Origin: Actinomycetes bacterium
Lineage (GTDB): Bacteria > Actinomycetota > Acidimicrobiia > Acidimicrobiales > Bog-793
Assembly: GCA_021803215.1 (NCBI GenBank)
Contig: JAJZLV010000102.1
Coordinates: 1-46,824 of the forward strand
Reading direction: 5' to 3'
Length of the DNA stretch: 46,824 bases
Numbering within the stretch: position 1 is the stretch's first letter; every line of letters starts with the position of its first letter. The notes beneath the pieces are model-generated. The model was not told the origin of the DNA. It worked only from the letters and a program-made list of their open reading frames with translations, and made no database searches. Made by a program: the position numbers and the translations under genes. Of this stretch, positions 26,306 to 35,453 are shown in pieces.

Positions 26306-28035
26306 AGCCCCGCCCCCGCCTCTTCGGGGAACGGGGCCGGCCTGAGCTCCTCTCTCCTCCTCAGGGCTGCGAGGCCACGGCGAAGCCGCGACCAGCAGGG
26401 CCAGATGAGGACGACGAGCGCCGCCGCCACCACCGCACCGAAGACGGCCAGGTTGACCGAGCGGAGAGCCGAGACGAAGTAGGTGGCGTCGCCGACGCCG
26501 AGGAAGGTGACCGCCACGGTGAGCCAGATGATCCAGCCTCTCAGGCGACCCTCTGCCACGATGCCGAGCAGCACCACCCCCCAGGCGAGGTACCACGGCT
26601 GCATGACCGGTCCGAGGATGACGACGGCCAGCATCGTCAGCCCGATGGCCCGCAGGCCCGAGAGCCCTCCCCTCGAGCGCCAGAGCAGGACGAGGCCGAT
26701 CGAGACCGCCGCCACCGCCCCAGCCGCTCGGAAGAGGAAGAGGAAGGTGTCGGGGTGGTTGCCGAGGCCGATCGCCGCCACGATCTTGGCCAGGCCGAGG
26801 CCGATCGCCGTCACCGGGTCGAGGTAGGAGCGGATGGCATCGGCGTTGGTGAGGGCCGCCACCCAGCCCCAGCCGATGCCGACGGCCTGGGTGACTGCCA
26901 CCATGACGACGAGGGCTATCGCCCCGGCGTAGAAGACGTAGCGGACCCGCTCTCTCCAGCTGGCCGACGAGCCGAGCCAGTCCCAGCCTATGTAGATCAC
27001 CCCCACCATGGCGGGGACCTTCACCAGAGCCGCCGCCGTCACGAGCACCGTGCCGAGCACCGGGTGGCCCTCCTTGGCGAGGACGAGGCCGACGAGCATG
27101 AGGCCGAGCATGAGAGCGTCGTTGTGCTCGCCGCCGATCAGGTGGATGAGGATTATCGGATTCATCACCGAGTAGGCGAATGCGGTCGAAGCGTCCCGCC
27201 CTACTCCTCTCGCGAGTCGGGGGATGGAGAACCCGATGAGGCTCACCCCGAAGACGGCCACCAGGCGGAACATCACCAGACCGCCGAGCTCGCTGTGGCC
27301 GACGAGGTTCTGGATCCCGCCTGCCATGGCGAGGAAGATCGGCCCGTAGGGAGAGGTGACGTTCCACCAGAGCTTGTCGGTGAGGACCGTGTAGCTGTTG
27401 CCCCCGGTCCCGAGGACGGAAGGCCCGTAGACGTACGGGCTGATGTGCCGGCTCATCATCTCGCCCTGGGCGACGTAGGAGTAGGCGTCTTTGGAGAGGA
27501 GCGGGACGACGAAGAGCATCGGGAGGGTCCAGGCGACCATCACGCAGGCGTAGAGCCGAACCGGGATGCCGGGATACTCCCGGGCGAGGCGCCCGAGGCG
27601 GATCCAGGAGCGCATGAGAAGGACCATCCCGCAGTAGAAGGCGAAGAGGGCCAGGTAGAAGCTCGGGGAGGGCGCCACATGCAGGTTCGGCACCACCGAG
27701 CGCCCAGGCACCCCGAAGAACCAGACGGGCGGGGTGGTCGGGGTGATGGCGATCGCCTGGCGGGAGAAGCCCGGGAAGGGCGAGGTCGGCTGGGAGGCTC
27801 CCCAGAAGATCCCGAGGCTCCCGACAAAGCCGATGACGGCGTTGGTGAGGTAGCGGCGCCGGAAGACGGGGTCGTGCGGTACGTAGGGCTTCGGGGCCCC
27901 TAGCGGGTCACGAAATGGAGCAACCTTCGCCTCGAGCCGGTCGAAGCCGCCGGCCACGGGGCGCCAGAGGCGCCCTGGCCAGCCGGTCAGACCTTCGGAG
28001 AAGAACGGGGATTCTCGCCGCGTGGATGTGAGCAT
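26302..28035 (-). CDS. Polyprenol-phosphate-mannose-dependent alpha-mannosyltransferase, MptB-like multi-TM
   Basis: 577 aa polytopic; PMLFVVPLLSKDAYSYVAQGEMMSRHISPYVYGPS...LWWNVTSPYGPIFLAMAG pattern of the GT-C MptA/B family. Confidence 0.82.
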   Translation of the reverse strand: MLTSTRRESPFFSEGLTGWPGRLWRPVAGGFDRLEAKVAPFRDPLGAPKPYVPHDPVFRRRYLTNAVIGFVGSLGIFWGASQPTSPFPGFSRQAIAITPTTPPVWFFGVPGRSVVPNLHVAPSPSFYLALFAFYCGMVLLMRSWIRLGRLAREYPGIPVRLYACVMVAWTLPMLFVVPLLSKDAYSYVAQGEMMSRHISPYVYGPSVLGTGGNSYTVLTDKLWWNVTSPYGPIFLAMAGGIQNLVGHSELGGLVMFRLVAVFGVSLIGFSIPRLARGVGRDASTAFAYSVMNPIILIHLIGGEHNDALMLGLMLVGLVLAKEGHPVLGTVLVTAAALVKVPAMVGVIYIGWDWLGSSASWRERVRYVFYAGAIALVVMVAVTQAVGIGWGWVAALTNADAIRSYLDPVTAIGLGLAKIVAAIGLGNHPDTFLFLFRAAGAVAAVSIGLVLLWRSRGGLSGLRAIGLTMLAVVILGPVMQPWYLAWGVVLLGIVAEGRLRGWIIWLTVAVTFLGVGDATYFVSALRSVNLAVFGAVVAAALVVLIWPCWSRLRRGLAALRRREELRPAPFPEEAGAGL

Positions 28036-28391
28036 GGAACCTCTCGTGCACCCCTTGAGCCGGCGAGCCTAATCCCAAGAGAGCCGCCGAGTCGGCCCGA
28101 CCGGACACTTCAACGCTGCCCGGCGGCGAGCCCGGAGGTTCCATCGACCCGCCTGGCTCATCTCCGGCTGAACCACGGCGGCGAGTCTTCATGCCTGCCG
28201 CTCCCCCGGCCACGAGAGCCGGCCGCGAGGACCGACACTTGGAGCCGTCCTCGTCGGCCTCTGGTTGTCGACCCGGCCGGCCCGCACCTGGCACGACTGC
28301 CCGGCGAGGGCCTCCGCGAGAGCTGTGGTGGGCTAGTCGCTCGGGTTCGACCCGAGAGGAAGGCTCCGGACTCGAGCCGGCCCGGCACCTA

Positions 28392-28434
28392 TTGACAGGA
28401 ATCTATCGAGAGATAACAATCGAGACATGTCTCG
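28392..28434 (+). promoter_or_regulatory. Promoter plus candidate operator for the HTH regulator/MFS operon
   Basis: TTGACA (28392-28397), 17-nt spacer, AACAAT (28415-28420), then the 14-bp perfect palindrome CGAGACATGTCTCG (28421-28434) with the ATG at 28427 inside it. Confidence 0.6.
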
Positions 28435-29050
28435 TAATGTCAAGCAGGGCCCGGCGGCCTCCGCCAGGTCGGTGACGCCCGAGCTGCGACAGGTCTCCGA
28501 CGTCCGCGCGATCCGGGCGCTCGCCCACCCTGTCCGCATCGCGCTCATCGAGACGCTCAGCCTGCACGGCCCGCAGACCGCAACGGAAGCAGGGGAGCGC
28601 ATCGGAGAGTCGCCGACGACCTGCTCGTTCCATCTCCGCCAACTTGCCAAGTACGGCTTCGTGGAAGAGGCCGGCGGCGGGACGGGCCGGGCGCGCCCCT
28701 GGAAGATGACCTCAATCGGCCTGAGCATCCACGGCGGTGACGACGCGGAGAGCGAGCTCGCCGCCGCCACCTTGGCCCGGTTGCTGAGAGAGCGCCAGCT
28801 CGCGAGGTACCAGACCTGGCTCGAGACCCGTTCGATGTTCCCCCAGCGGTGGCGGACAGCAGCGACGGAGAGCGAGCACGTCTTCTACGTGACGCTTGAG
28901 GAATTCGAGGCTCTGAACGAAGAGCTTCACCTGCTCCTCACGAGCCGCTTCAGAGAGCGACTCACCGACGCTTCGACGCGCCCTGCGGGGGCGATCCCCG
29001 TCGAGCTGCTGCTCTACACCTATCCGATCGCGCCCGGGCCCGAGGCCTGA
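28427..29050 (+). CDS. ArsR/HTH_20-like winged-helix transcriptional regulator
   Basis: VSDVRAIRALAHPVRIALIETLSLHGPQTATEAGERIGESPTTCSFHLRQLAKYGFVEEAGGGTGRARPWKMT. Confidence 0.88.
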   Translation: MSRNVKQGPAASARSVTPELRQVSDVRAIRALAHPVRIALIETLSLHGPQTATEAGERIGESPTTCSFHLRQLAKYGFVEEAGGGTGRARPWKMTSIGLSIHGGDDAESELAAATLARLLRERQLARYQTWLETRSMFPQRWRTAATESEHVFYVTLEEFEALNEELHLLLTSRFRERLTDASTRPAGAIPVELLLYTYPIAPGPEA

Positions 29051-29053
29051 GAG

Positions 29054-30478
29054 GTGGCGCTCCCGCGGGGGCTGGCGCCGCTGCGCCACCGAGCGTTCCG
29101 CCTCCTCGCCGGCGGCCAGCTGGCGTCCAACGTCGGCGACGCCTTCTACGCGGTGGCGCTCCCGTGGTACGTCTTAGCCGACCACGGCGGGCCGCTCCTT
29201 CTCGGGGCGGTGCTCGCAAGCTATGGCGTGCCCCGGACCGCGCTCGTCGCGGTCGGCGGCCATGCCTCCGATCGCTGGAGGCCATGGACTGTGATGATGG
29301 TCGCCGACACGGTGCGCGCCCTCGCCGTCGGTGCGCTCGCCGTGCTGGCCGTGCTCGGCCCCGCGAGCGCAGCCCTCCTCGTGCCGGTGGCCGCCGTCCT
29401 CGGCGCGGGAGAGGGGCTCTTCGTTCCCGCCTCCATCGCGATCGTACCGTCGCTCGTGCCCGATGAGGATCTCCAAGCAGGTAACGCGCTTACTTCGGGG
29501 GGCACCCAGTTAGCCATGCTGGTCGGGCCGGCCGTCGGCGGCGCGGTCGTGGCAGTCGTCGGGCCAGCCTCCGCGTTCGGAGTCGACGCCTTCACGTTCT
29601 TCATCTCTGCGCTCACGCTCTTCGGCGTCCGGGCTTTCCAGCGACGTCCCGTTCCGGGCGCATCGGGCGCCGGGGATCCCGTAGCCGACTCGGCGGCCGT
29701 CGGCTCGGCCGGGGTGCTCGATCTAAAGGCCGGCGCTGCTCCCGGCCATGGCACAGTCGCATCCCCTCTCCCCTCGCCCGCCGCCCAGGCCGACACACCC
29801 GCGAGCCTCTGGCGAATGGTGCGCTCCGAGCGCGTGCTCCAGGTGATCTTCGTCGTGACCATCGCCGCCAACCTCGGCTCGGGCGGTATGGGAGAGGTGG
29901 CGCTACCGTCGCTCGCCCGCGGCCCGTTCCATGTCGGCGCCAGCGGATACGGCGCCCTCATCGCCGCCATGGGTGGGGGCGCCCTGGTCGGGACCCTGCT
30001 CGCGGCGCAGGCACGGCGCGCCCGCCACCCGGCGGTGCTCGCGTCGCTCGTCTTCCTCGCCGAGGCCGTGCTCATGGCGCTCGTGCCCTATCTCGGAGGC
30101 GCGCTCCCTGCCGGCGCGGCGCTCGCTGGCTTCGGTGCGCTGAACGGTCTCGGTAACGTCGTGACGATCACCGCGTTTCAACGATGGGCTCCCCGCGCGC
30201 TGCTCGGCCGCCTGATGGGGTTCATCATGCTCGGGAGCTTCGGCATCTTCCCGGTCTCGGTGCTGCTCGGTGGTGTCGTCGTGCGCTCGCTCGGTGCCGC
30301 CGCGTTCTTCCCTCTCTCTGCCAGCATCCTGGCGGTCGCGGTGCTCGGCGGCCTCACGCAGTCGAGCTGGCGCCACTTCGGGGAGGCCGACGCCGCTCAG
30401 CTCGAGCCCGCGCCGCGGGTGACAGCGCTGGCGTCGCAGGCCCCGCCGGCGCGGGAGAGTCTCCCGCAGGCGCCGTAG
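29054..30478 (+). CDS. MFS transporter (MdfA/Tet-like exporter family)
   Basis: LAPLRHRAFRLLAGGQLASNVGDAFYAVALPWYVLAD...GGHASDRWRPWTVMMVADTVRALAVG; 12-TM hydrophobicity. Confidence 0.9.
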   Translation: MALPRGLAPLRHRAFRLLAGGQLASNVGDAFYAVALPWYVLADHGGPLLLGAVLASYGVPRTALVAVGGHASDRWRPWTVMMVADTVRALAVGALAVLAVLGPASAALLVPVAAVLGAGEGLFVPASIAIVPSLVPDEDLQAGNALTSGGTQLAMLVGPAVGGAVVAVVGPASAFGVDAFTFFISALTLFGVRAFQRRPVPGASGAGDPVADSAAVGSAGVLDLKAGAAPGHGTVASPLPSPAAQADTPASLWRMVRSERVLQVIFVVTIAANLGSGGMGEVALPSLARGPFHVGASGYGALIAAMGGGALVGTLLAAQARRARHPAVLASLVFLAEAVLMALVPYLGGALPAGAALAGFGALNGLGNVVTITAFQRWAPRALLGRLMGFIMLGSFGIFPVSVLLGGVVVRSLGAAAFFPLSASILAVAVLGGLTQSSWRHFGEADAAQLEPAPRVTALASQAPPARESLPQAP

Positions 30479-31291
30479 GGGCGGACGGCGCCGTCGGCTG
30501 CGGCCCAGGTCGACCTGGAAAGGCCCACGCCGGCCCGGAAAGAACAGCCCGAGCTCGCAAACCGTCTCCAAGTCACCGGGCCCGAGGCAGGCCGAGGCTT
30601 ACGACCATCAGCCGATGCTTGTCGAGGCTCTCGCCGAGGCCGGCCGCTTCAACTGCGAGGTATCGGGCTGCGCACGCCGCTCTTTCGCTCGTCGCACCGG
30701 CGTCGAGCGCTCGAGCTCCCGGGTGAAGATCTGGCGACGATCGACAGCGGGAAAGGTTGCTGCCGGCTGATGGGCCTGGTCGGACCGAGGCTGCTGCTCG
30801 CCGCGGCCCTCGCCATCGGCAAGCTCGCTGTCGCCGACGCCTTCGAGGCGCGACGGGCCGGCCGCAAGGGCCATCGCCAGCGCGTAAGTAAGGCCTGCTC
30901 CACGAAGCCGGTGCCCTCGGCGGACCACGCTCGGCGACCTCGTCGGCGCGACGGGCGCAGCGCCGTGGTACTCAGGCGTTCTTGTGCGAAGCTCGGCGGC
31001 CGGCGCATCGGCGCGCCCGGCGGGGGCCCTCGGCCGGCGCCAGAGGTGACCCGGGTGACGAGCAAACCTCGGGCGGTGGCGGCACCCAGAGGTGAAGGGG
31101 GCTGCCAACGCTCCACGCCGTTGAAGGCCGCCGTGGTGGGCCGTAAAGGCTCGTGTTCGAACTTCAGCGACTTGCGAGAACGGCCCGTCGGACTCGGTCT
31201 CTCGGTGCCTCCTCTTACAGAGTATAACGCTTTCTAAGATCGAGTAATGAATAACCTTACATATAGCTACAAATCCTGATACGCTCGCGCT

Positions 31292-32470
31292 GTGAACCCG
31301 GTCGACAACCCGTACCGACCCGGAGCCGGACGACGGCCCCCCCTCCTCGCCGGTCGGGGCGCTCTCCTGGAGAGCTTCCGGGTGCTCGAAGCTCGAGTCG
31401 AAACCAAGGGAGAAGGTGATCGAAGCTGGGTCCTCAACGGTCTCCGGGGAGTAGGAAAGACGGTGCTCCTCGGCGAGCTGTTCGCTCGGGCGACGACACG
31501 TCAATGGATCACGGCGAAGATCGAGCTGGGTGCGAGCGGACCGCTACCGGCCGCTCTCAGCCGGGCGCTCACGGCCAGTATGCGACGAGCAACGGGTCAG
31601 CATCCAGAGGCTCGCCTGCGACGACTGCTCGGAGTGCTCAAGGGTTTCAGCCTGCGGGTCGACCCGACCGGTGCTTTCTCGGTAGGGGTCGACATCGACG
31701 CCATGCGTGGCATCGCCGACAGCGGGCGACTCGGAGACGACCTTTCCAGCTTGCTTGAAGTCATGTCCGAGACTGCCCGCGACCTCGGGATCGGCGTGCT
31801 CATCCTCATAGATGAGCTCCAGGAGGCACCCCGAGAATCCCTGGCGGCGATCAACGCCGCTGTCCACCATCTCGGCCAGCTCGACCCAGTACCCCCGGTT
31901 CTCTTCGTCGGGGCCGGATTGCCTTCTTTGCCGGCTCAACTTGCGGACGCCACGAGCTATGCCGAACGGCTGTACGAATTTCGAAACATCGGCCTCCTCG
32001 ATCCGGACGCCGCCAGAGAGGCACTCGTCGTTCCCGCTCACGATCTGGACGTCGAGTGGAGCTCCGATGCGCTGGAGATGGCACTCGATGTTGCTCGCGG
32101 CTATCCATACTTCCTGCAAGCAGTCGGCAAGCACGTATGGGACGCCGCTCGGACCGACCTCATCGATCCCGACGACGTGGAAGTCGGCCTCGAGGGCGCA
32201 AGACGAGAGGTCGACGACGGCCTCTATCGATCTCGATGGGAACGCGCGACTCCCGCTCAACGCGACGTGATGCGGGCGCTCGCCCAGCTCGGTGGCGAGG
32301 AGCCAGCACCCGTCGCCGACATCGCCATCGCAGCAGGCAAGGCGAGGACCTCGGACATCTCGGTTGCTCGCGTCGAACTCATCAAGAAGGGCCTCGTCTA
32401 CGCTCCCGAGCGAGGCCTTCTGGCATTCACCGTTCCAGGCATGCACGCCTTCGTGGCTCGCCAGAGTTAG
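31292..32470 (+). CDS. AAA family ATPase (archaeal-ATPase/ORC-like) with C-terminal winged helix
   Basis: Walker A GLRGVGKTVLL, Walker B VLILIDELQEA, C-terminal PAQRDVMRALAQLGGEEPAPVADIAIAAGKARTSDISVARVELIKKGLVY. Confidence 0.88.
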   Translation: MNPVDNPYRPGAGRRPPLLAGRGALLESFRVLEARVETKGEGDRSWVLNGLRGVGKTVLLGELFARATTRQWITAKIELGASGPLPAALSRALTASMRRATGQHPEARLRRLLGVLKGFSLRVDPTGAFSVGVDIDAMRGIADSGRLGDDLSSLLEVMSETARDLGIGVLILIDELQEAPRESLAAINAAVHHLGQLDPVPPVLFVGAGLPSLPAQLADATSYAERLYEFRNIGLLDPDAAREALVVPAHDLDVEWSSDALEMALDVARGYPYFLQAVGKHVWDAARTDLIDPDDVEVGLEGARREVDDGLYRSRWERATPAQRDVMRALAQLGGEEPAPVADIAIAAGKARTSDISVARVELIKKGLVYAPERGLLAFTVPGMHAFVARQS

Positions 32471-32533
32471 CCGGCCGTCAACCACACCTGCGGCGCCGGG
32501 AGCTCGGGCGAGCCAGCACCTGCGACTGGGCTG

Positions 32534-32563
32534 TTGTGGTTGTGGTTGTGGTTGTGGTTGTGG
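32534..32563 (+). repeat. Hexanucleotide tandem repeat (TTGTGG)x5
   Basis: Five perfect TTGTGG units followed by TT. Confidence 0.97.
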
Positions 32564-32664
32564 TTCTCACGTTTGGGGCGCGCTGCCCGTTGGCGCTGTG
32601 ATCAGCCACCGCCAGCGCCTTCGGCCGGCGCCGTTCAGGCCATGAACTTCGGCTGGCGGGGCGA

Positions 32665-33318
32665 TCAGCCCGGCGGACCGAGGGTCACTCCGAAGTCGGC
32701 TTCACCGGGGGGCGGCGAGGTCGGTGAACACGAATACGAGCTCTGCCTGATAAGCGCCGCCACCATCTGGCGTTGCCCGGAGCTCAGTTGGAAGATGCCG
32801 AAGCTGAGCTCAGTGCCAACCGGCAGCTCGGCGGGGTTGATTGTGATCGTCGGCACCACGCCGGAGCCGACGATCACGGTGCTCGGCCCCGCCGGCGAGA
32901 CCGAGACTGCCTGGTCGAAACCGCTCGGCGAAGGTTGCGAGGAGCAGAAGCTCCCGACTGTCACCTTGGCCGGGATGCTGTGGTCTGAGAGCTCCTGCTG
33001 CAAAGCGACAGAGTCGAACGTCGCGGCCGGGCTGAGGGTAAGGGTGTCCGTTCCGTTCTCGTTGCTCGTGAGCTCGAAGCCCCTCGATTGGAGGCTGTGA
33101 GGGATCGGGGCCGAGCTGAGGGCGAGTGGGAGGCCGATCGCCAGGGCGCCCCCGAGGGCGCCCGCGGCGCCCGCCGTACCTCTCCTCCGGCGGCTGAGCC
33201 GTCTTCCCCGAGCTGTCACCTGCCCGATGGGCGGCCTCGGCGGCACCGCCATCCGAGAGAGCTGCTCCCTCAGGTCGTCACCCTCGGGCTCCTCGATCAG
33301 CTGATCGCCTTCGAGCAT
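32665..33318 (-). CDS. Single-TM protein, putative anti-sigma partner of the adjacent sigma factor
   Basis: 217 aa; basic/cytosolic N-terminus, one TM (GTAGAAGALGGALAIGLPLALSSA), extracytoplasmic C-terminus; overlaps the sigma ORF by 22 nt. Confidence 0.65.
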   Translation of the reverse strand: MLEGDQLIEEPEGDDLREQLSRMAVPPRPPIGQVTARGRRLSRRRRGTAGAAGALGGALAIGLPLALSSAPIPHSLQSRGFELTSNENGTDTLTLSPAATFDSVALQQELSDHSIPAKVTVGSFCSSQPSPSGFDQAVSVSPAGPSTVIVGSGVVPTITINPAELPVGTELSFGIFQLSSGQRQMVAALIRQSSYSCSPTSPPPGEADFGVTLGPPG

Positions 33319-33815
33319 CTCTCCTCCTTGGTCGCCTCGAACTTCGCAATCTCGCCCCGCAGCGCCGCGATGGCCCGCGAAAGGTGGGCCCGCACGGTCC
33401 CGGGCGCCAGGCCGAGCTGATCAGCCGTCGTCTCGACGTCGAGGTCGAGGATCAAGCGCAGCACGACCACCTCCCTCTGTCGCCGGGGCAGCCGCCCGAG
33501 CGCCCCGAGCAGGGACGGGTCGACGGCTCCAGGCTCGCTCTTTTGTTCGGCCGCCAGCTGCTGACCGGCCAGCGGCAGCTCCCTCCGCCGCTTGCGCCAT
33601 CGCGAGGCGCCGACGTTGAGGGCCGTGCGCACTATCCAGGCCGGCAGGGCCGGATGATTGCGGAGCTTCGGCCACGACGACCAGGCGCGGGCAAACGCCT
33701 CGGCCACCTGCTCCTCGGCGAGCGACAGATCGCCAGTGGTGGCAAGGACAGCCCGGGTGCACGGATCCCAGCTCGCCTCGAAGAATGCGGCGAAGGCCTC
33801 CTCGTCTTGGCTCAC
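33297..33815 (-). CDS. Sigma-70 family (SigE/ECF-like) RNA polymerase sigma factor
   Basis: EEAFAAFFEASWDPCTRAVLATTGDLSLAEEQVAEAFARAWSSWPKLRNHPALPAWIVRTALNVG...LPRRQREVVVLRLILDLDVETTADQLGLAPGTVRAHLSRAI; GTG start chosen at 33815. Confidence 0.88.
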   Translation of the reverse strand: MSQDEEAFAAFFEASWDPCTRAVLATTGDLSLAEEQVAEAFARAWSSWPKLRNHPALPAWIVRTALNVGASRWRKRRRELPLAGQQLAAEQKSEPGAVDPSLLGALGRLPRRQREVVVLRLILDLDVETTADQLGLAPGTVRAHLSRAIAALRGEIAKFEATKEERCSKAIS

Positions 33816-33970
33816 AGGTAGATAACTCCTCAGCCCCGCGAAAGGCTTACCTCCCCGCTCGGCCGGAGAATTCGCCGGAGCCGGGCGGGCGGGCCGAGGC
33901 AGTCGCATTCGAACTGGTCGGATGTCAATGTCAAGCTCGACGCGCTCGAGCGAGACCCGGTCATCGCGCT

Positions 33971-33993
33971 TTGTAAGTCACCCCGTATTACAA
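33971..33993 (+). promoter_or_regulatory. Inverted repeat TTGTAA-N11-TTACAA overlapping a -10-like TACAAT upstream of the AbrB-type gene
   Basis: TTGTAA 33971-33976, TTACAA 33988-33993; TACAAT 33989-33994, 6 nt before the GTG at 34001. Confidence 0.5.
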
Positions 33994-34000
33994 TGCACGC

Positions 34001-34243
34001 GTGTCCTCCCGGGTCGTTCATGCGAAGGTGTCAAAGAGGGGTCAGACCAGCCTTCCCGCGGAGCTGCGGCATCGCTGGGGCATCGAGGCCGGGGGCGATG
34101 TCGCGTTCGTCGACCTCGGGAACGCGGCGCTGATATTGCCCGGCGGGATGGCTCAAGCCAAGGCCGAGCTGAAGCGCGTCCTGGCCCAGCGTTACGACGC
34201 CGGACTCGCGGCCATCGCCGATCCTGACCTCGCCGACCAGTAG
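34001..34243 (+). CDS. AbrB/MazE/SpoVT-type DNA-binding protein (putative antitoxin)
   Basis: VHAKVSKRGQTSLPAELRHRWGIEAGGDVAFVDLGNAALILPGG: SpoVT/AbrB swapped-hairpin pattern. Confidence 0.85.
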   Translation: MSSRVVHAKVSKRGQTSLPAELRHRWGIEAGGDVAFVDLGNAALILPGGMAQAKAELKRVLAQRYDAGLAAIADPDLADQ

Positions 34244-34668
34244 TGGATGTCGTCCTCGACGATCGACTGTTGATCGAGGAGCTTCTGGTCGGCCTCGATC
34301 GCCGAAACGCTCAGCTGCACACGACGTCGTACTGGTACTACCGCGCCTGCCGGGCCGCGGTGGCTGGAGCCGGCGGCCATCTCTCCGGGCCGTTTCGGGA
34401 ACTGCCGCCAGCCGAGCAGGGACGGGCTATTGCTTCGATGCTGCAGCTTCCCGAGGAGATCGGCCTGCCGCGACCGCGCGACGTCGTTCCGATCATGGTG
34501 AGGGTGGCCGGTCGGCATCCCGCGCTCAACGTGCTCAACCTCGAGGCGGTCGCGACCGCACACTTGCTTCACGCAACCGTCTGGCTCTCGCCCAGGGGAG
34601 CAACGGGAATGCTGCCCCATGTGCTCGGTGCAGAGGGATTGACCTGGGAGACGATCAAGCCGAACTGA
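34243..34668 (+). CDS. Uncharacterised protein, possibly a divergent PIN-like toxin partner
   Basis: Start overlaps the AbrB-type stop codon. N-terminal VDVVLDDRLLIEELLVG and C-terminal LNVLNLEAVATAHLLHATVWLSPRGATGMLPHVLGAEGL are loosely PIN-like. Confidence 0.5.
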   Translation: MDVVLDDRLLIEELLVGLDRRNAQLHTTSYWYYRACRAAVAGAGGHLSGPFRELPPAEQGRAIASMLQLPEEIGLPRPRDVVPIMVRVAGRHPALNVLNLEAVATAHLLHATVWLSPRGATGMLPHVLGAEGLTWETIKPN

Positions 34669-34722
34669 GCTCAAGGGTCGTTCTCCGAGCAGTATGCCAT
34701 ATGCTCTGGCAGATTGAGCGGG

Positions 34723-34803
34723 TGGGCCGGGTAGGATTCGAACCTACGAAGCTTTCGCGACAGATTTACAGTCTGCTCCCTTTGTCCACTTGGGTACCGA
34801 CCC
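34723..34803 (-). tRNA. tRNA-Tyr(GTA) with long variable arm
   Basis: GGGTCGG ... CAGA CTGTAAA TCTG ... GTAGGTTCGAATCCTAC CCGGCCC; anticodon GTA. Confidence 0.95.
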
Positions 34804-34964
34804 GCGGCCGATCAAGATAGCCGAAGCTTCGGAATCCTCGATCCGCGATCCTGCTGGCGTCGCGCCGTCGCACGGCAGGGCTGCGAGAGCGCTGCCCCCG
34901 GTGTCCAGCCGGCCAGGAGCCTTCGACTGGACCAGCAACCAGGCGGGCGAGGTAGCTTTCGGGC

Positions 34965-35453
34965 ATGCCGTCTTTCGACGTCACATCAGAGATCGACCTG
35001 CAAGAGGTGAGAAACGCCGTCGACCAGGCGAGCCGTGAGGTCGCCACCCGATTCGACTTCAAGAACACCGGCTCCAGCCTCGAGCTCGGCGAGAACGAGA
35101 TAACCCTCAACGCGCCGACGGAGGACCGGCTGCGGGCGCTCAGCCAGGTTCTCGAAGAAAAGCTCGTCCGCCGACAGGTCTCCTTGAAGGCGCTCAGCTA
35201 CGGCAGGATCGAGGAGGCCTCCAAGGGCGCCGTCCGTCAGGTGGCCACCTTGAATGCCGGCATCTCCTCGGAGAAGGCGAAGGCGATCAACAAGAAGGTG
35301 AAGGAGCTCAACCTCAAGGGCGTCAGCTCTCAGACACAGGGCGACCAGGTCCGAGTGACAGGGAAGAAGCGCGATGACCTGCAGGCGGTCATCGCGGCCT
35401 TGAAGGCCGCCGACTTCGACATCCCGCTCCAGTTCGGCAACTTCCGCGACTGA
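34965..35453 (+). CDS. YajQ family nucleotide-binding protein (UPF0234)
   Basis: MPSFDVTSEIDLQEVRNAVDQASREVATRFDFKNTGSSLELGENEITLNAPTEDRLRALSQVLEEKLVRRQVSLKAL. Confidence 0.95.
   Translation: MPSFDVTSEIDLQEVRNAVDQASREVATRFDFKNTGSSLELGENEITLNAPTEDRLRALSQVLEEKLVRRQVSLKALSYGRIEEASKGAVRQVATLNAGISSEKAKAINKKVKELNLKGVSSQTQGDQVRVTGKKRDDLQAVIAALKAADFDIPLQFGNFRD

Noticed and set aside
30608-31504. 298-aa and 155-aa ORFs in the 30.5-31.3 kb gap
   Set aside because: No coherent protein signature in any frame, and the longest ORF overlaps the AAA ATPase start. Could be a decayed gene, but I cannot identify it.
34723-34803. tRNA-Tyr as attachment site of an integrated island covering 28.4-34.7 kb
   Set aside because: I saw no integrase gene and no second copy of the tRNA 3' end within the window, so integration cannot be supported.
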